Origin: Limnohabitans sp. TEGF004
GTDB taxonomy: Bacteria > Pseudomonadota > Gammaproteobacteria > Burkholderiales > Burkholderiaceae_C
DNA: 64,000 nucleotides
NCBI RefSeq assembly: GCF_027924965.1
Contig: NZ_AP027056.1
Location: 372,001-436,000 of the forward strand
Direction: 5' to 3'
The stretch's first letter is position 1. Each line of letters begins with the position of its first letter. A program made the translations under genes and the position numbers. Positions 62,801 to 64,000 of this stretch are shown piece by piece. The notes beneath the pieces were generated by a model, which had not been told where the DNA came from, searched no databases, and saw only the letters and a program-made list of their open reading frames with translations.

Positions 62801-64000
62801 CACCACCCAGTTGGGTGCGCTGACAGAAGCCAACGTGGCCAACTTGAGCACAGCACAAGTGGATGCGCTCAGCACCACGCAGCTGACCTCGTTGAGCACA
62901 GGTCAAATTGACTCGCTCACCGCAGCTGTGGTGACCAGCTTGGCCACTGCCAAAGTGGCGGCCTTGACCACCACCCAAGTGACCGCGTTGAGCGCTGACC
63001 AAATGGGTGCCTTGTCCACCAGCGGCGCTGCAGCGCTGACCACCTCACAAGTGAAGGTCTTGGGTGCTGACCAGATTCGTGCCTTGAGCACCGCGTCTGT
63101 GGCTGCCTTGACCACCGGTCAAGTACAAGCCTTGACCACGGGTCAAGTGGCTGAGTTGACCAACACCACCGTGGCGTCGTTGACGACATCACAAGTGGCT
63201 GCCTTGAGCACCGGCCAAGTGCAGGTGTTGGCTGACTCGGTGGTCACAGGTTTGAGCACGGCACAACTGACCGCCTTGACCACTGCGCAAGTAGGTGCGT
63301 TGACCGCGTCGCAAGTGCGTGCCCTGAGCACCACTGAAGTGGCTGCCTTGACCACCAGCCAAGTGACGGCTCTTACTGCCACACAAGTGGGCGCGATGGA
63401 AACGGCTGACATGGTGGCTATGAGTACCGCGCAAGTGACAGCGCTGAACACCACACAGGTGTCCGCGTTGACCGCTGGCATGGTGACGGCCTTGAGCACT
63501 GCGCAAGTGGCTGCCTTGGGCACTGGCAACGTGTCTGCCTTGACTGATACCCAAGTGCGTGCGTTGACCACAGCCAGTGTGGCCGCCTTGAGCACGGCGC
63601 AAGTGGCTGTGTTGACCACCGGTCAGGTGTCTGCCTTGACGGCTGGCAGCATCGGCGCCTTGACCACCGCTCAGGTGGGTGCGTTGACAACATCTCAAGT
63701 GACTGCGTTGAGTAACGCCAATATCGTTGCTCTCAGTACGGCGCAAGTGGCTGCCTTGAGCACGGCACAAGTTGTGGCATTGACCACGGGTCAAATCCAA
63801 TCGATTGCCACCGATGATGTGCAAGCCTTGACGACCAGTGCGGTGGCTGCCTTGAGCACCACACAAATCCAAGCCTTGAGCACAGGTGCTGTCAATGCCT
63901 TGACCACAAGCCAAGTGACATCGTTGACCACCTCGCAGGTGGCCTCGCTGACCACGGGTGAAGTGGCTGCCTTGAACACCTCACAAGTGGCTGCGTTGAC
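56808..64000 (+). CDS. Giant octapeptide-repeat protein, at least 2397 residues (3' end outside the window)
   Basis: The frame opens at ATG 56808 (MATINNLSTGFQSNTLMTFS) and shows no stop in the stretches I read, up to the right edge, giving 2397 complete codons. After a 34-residue non-repetitive head, from about 56910 the protein is a continuous octapeptide repeat. Position 3 is Leu, Met or Phe; 4 Thr or Ser; 7 mostly Gln; 8 Val, Ile or Leu; a typical unit is AALTTAQV. The register found at the beginning still holds at the last codons, about 295 units later. Variants such as ALETADV recur. There is no Sec signal peptide. The sigma-28 promoter and the place after fliC indicate a flagellar-regulon product, possibly exported by the flagellar apparatus or by a type I system if the unseen C-terminus has such a signal. 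I cannot name its family. Fold options are a beta-solenoid or short-helix solenoid (T-x-x-Q capping). Confidence 0.85.
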   Translation, partial: MATINNLSTGFQSNTLMTFSAVTPTTKVTATTDISGFDATKIKALTVAEAAALTTEQVSSISTTAMAGLTAGQLGVLTAANVAAFTDQQMGAFSNTQIAAFKPTQIGAMTSSQINSLSTAQMGALSVTQVASLNVSRIKDIDSTRLGALSSKQIQALTTDQIVNLIADQLGGMSTSQVASLKVSQVAAIETRDLVGMSTSQVAALTATQVKALKANQLQALTTDQIKAIETADLASMTATQITALSTSQVSALGTAQLNALTVAELGALSSAQLQSLTTSQVSALSTTSTAKLKSTQVASFTTAQVAAMTTSQVKALAATSVAALGSNQLNAMTTSQVGALTAAQVKALSSSTFASMGTTQVAALTTAQVAGLSVAVVGAMSSAQVSSLTTSQVQSLTANQVKALAANKIAAMTTTQVAAFTSDQIKSLSATQLQALTTSEVAAMGTAQVKALTDTQIKSLTSDAVAALTTAQVNALSTAQLKALSASQVTALTSTNVAALATSQISALTSSQVQALTTSAVNALTTSLVNAMTTAQVAALTTGQVQSLSTSTVSGISTTNVKALGAAQVGALTTAAVAQLSTGQVAALTTKQVAALTTGAVAALSTDQVKALTSTQVQGLTNAGLNAMTTTQVAALTTSQVSSLTGAQVAGLSTGTLQSLSTSQVASLTDTQIKALTTTEVAAMTTTQVGALTTTQLGVMSTDDILALGTAQVSALTTTQLQALSQSQVRTLESAEVAALSTTQLQALSANQFKAFATEDVAALTTAQVAALTTDQVKAMSPANIAALSTGQVAAITTTQLGSLTNATVAGLSSTQVQALSTAQVKALSEGQVKALTNAAIGALSTAQVDALTTTQVKALTETQVGALSTTGVSGLSTTQMGALTTGQIQSLSTGSVAALSTAQLGALSTSQVRGISAAGVAALTSTQASTLSTDRVAALTADQVKALTTGNVSALGTAQVKAMTSDQIAVLTTAQLQSLSTTQVQAIDTADVAAMSSTQIKALSNTELSGMTTAQVAALTSDQIKSVTTAALAGLSTAQVAGLTTGQVAALSATQVQAMETADVAALSATQAQALSTAQVAALSTSQVQAMSTAGVSGLTTDAIKGLSNNQLQALTTDGVAALTTTQVGALGTAQVAALTSSEAAALTTTQVQALSTAQVKALEVGDLAAMSTAQVAALSTAQVGALTAAQVTSLTTGQVAALTTSQVSVLSSTQVQALSTGQVAALTNTQVAALSTGSVKALSVDDVRALSTGQVNAISTAGVAVMSTAQVAALSTDQVAAFSTSQVAALTTSEAATLSAAQAKALTTAQVQQLSTSNIEALNLNSVKAMTSTQLQALSTTQLNALQTEDFANLNEAQITGLTTDQVQALTTSAVTSLTADQVSKFTTVQVAAVTAANVGALNSDQVAALTTAQVGTLDTAQVKAITTAAVAAMTNAQVGAMSTTQVAALTTGQMAALTAAEVKALSTSQVQALGTAQINALSNANVAALTTTQVASLTAGQVTGLSTAAAASLVTAQVQALSSTQVQAISTANVAAMSSTQLSALTTGQVSALTTAQVVALETADVAALSTAQVAALTTDQVKVLESADVVAMSTGQVAALSTAQVQALTDGNVTALSTSQVQAMSTAQVNALSTAQVVAMTTSQVASLTAAQVKGMSTDQVKALENTDVQVLNATQIKALTTAQVQALETTDVAGLNTTQLAALTADQVSALTTAQVVSLTTSEVSNLSYDQVKAFTTTQLAAVETADIAVLNSDQVSSLSATQVQAFTTAQVEKLSTGVIAGLTNTQVDALSTAQVVALTTTQVGALTAGAVKALSSGQVAALTNGQLGALSTTQVQAMDVTDVAAMSTAQVNALSTTQVAALTTGQVAGLTTTQVSSLADAKLQAVSTAGIAALTSDQVVSLTTGQVAAITTTQLQALTNSSVNALTTTQVTALGATQVASLTTGTVTALSSDQIASLTTTQVGALTTTQVAAVKADQVVALTTTQVAKLSTTQLGALTEANVANLSTAQVDALSTTQLTSLSTGQIDSLTAAVVTSLATAKVAALTTTQVTALSADQMGALSTSGAAALTTSQVKVLGADQIRALSTASVAALTTGQVQALTTGQVAELTNTTVASLTTSQVAALSTGQVQVLADSVVTGLSTAQLTALTTAQVGALTASQVRALSTTEVAALTTSQVTALTATQVGAMETADMVAMSTAQVTALNTTQVSALTAGMVTALSTAQVAALGTGNVSALTDTQVRALTTASVAALSTAQVAVLTTGQVSALTAGSIGALTTAQVGALTTSQVTALSNANIVALSTAQVAALSTAQVVALTTGQIQSIATDDVQALTTSAVAALSTTQIQALSTGAVNALTTSQVTSLTTSQVASLTTGEVAALNTSQVAAL
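56910..64000 (+). repeat. 24-bp tandem coding repeat array (about 295 copies, continuing past the window)
   Basis: Each unit encodes eight residues, for example GCC-TTG-ACC-ACC-..-CAA-GTG. The unit length is a multiple of three, so gain or loss of units keeps the reading frame. Units are diverged from one another (not identical), which suggests an old array under selection for the pattern. The repeat also leaves long open frames on the minus strand; these are shadows. Confidence 0.9.

Noticed and set aside
56826..63979. Dozens of minus-strand open frames rich in GGQ, HLG or VVKAATW repeats across the right end
   Set aside because: They are antisense shadows of the 24-bp repeat. They change start and stop irregularly, while the plus-strand frame is continuous, has a promoter and holds a strict residue pattern.
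56910..64000. CRISPR array or satellite as an explanation of the 24-bp repeat
   Set aside because: Units are contiguous, diverged and keep a coding frame with a fixed residue pattern; there are no spacers.

Overview
The window is a 64-kb stretch of chromosome from a motile betaproteobacterium. Gene content and order (accB-accC-prmA, a Lys/Ala/Pro histone H1-like protein, nrdAB, ypjD-like gene beside ffh, and a flagellar system with sigma-54 plus sigma-28 promoters) suggest Burkholderiales, most likely Comamonadaceae (a Limnohabitans/Rhodoferax-like organism). The genus is an inference from gene content and codon style (heavy TTG leucine use), not a proof. I saw no rRNA, tRNA, CRISPR array, insertion sequence or prophage.

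Region 1 (1-18 kb) is housekeeping: the end of a TlpA-type thioredoxin, acetyl-CoA carboxylase accB/accC, prmA, a zinc-ribbon membrane protein, a PfkB-family kinase, a DUF167 protein, the histone H1-like protein, class Ia ribonucleotide reductase nrdA-nrdB under an apparent NrdR-controlled promoter, ampD, a small membrane protein, a CcsA/YpjD-like protein, ffh, miaB, a membrane-anchored coiled-coil/alpha-carbonic anhydrase, an HTH-membrane protein, a TetR-like regulator and a bactofilin.

Region 2 (18-35.2 kb) is the first flagellar block. fliK-fliL-fliM-fliN run leftward from a sigma-54-like promoter. flhA-flhF-flhG-fliA run rightward from a divergent sigma-54 promoter, followed by an unknown membrane-anchored protein, fliS and motA-motB. 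Next come a FleQ/FlrA-like sigma-54 activator without a receiver domain, an H-ring-type flgP-flgT cassette with a LysM-like protein, and a second FliK-like gene paired with a stand-alone FlhB C-terminal domain.

Region 3 (35.2-56.6 kb) carries flgN, flgM and flgA (leftward), a LysM/lysozyme-like protein, the complete flgBCDEFGHIJKL operon, fliD, flaG and fliC. FlgE (1280 aa), FlgK (1214 aa) and FliC (708 aa) are much larger than usual, while FlgJ lacks its muramidase domain. fliE-J, fliO-R and flhB are not in the window.

Region 4 (56.7 kb to the right edge) is one open reading frame of at least 2397 codons, made almost entirely of an uninterrupted 8-residue (24-bp) repeat with consensus near AALTTAQV. 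It has its own good sigma-28 promoter, has no visible signal peptide, and directly follows the flagellin terminator. It is the most striking object in the window.

The promoters outline a hierarchy. The FleQ-like activator plus sigma-54 (sites before fliK, flhA, flgA and flgB) would build the export apparatus, hook and basal body and make FliA and FlgM. FliA would then drive flgM, flgP-flgT, fliS, fliD, flaG, fliC and the giant repeat protein.
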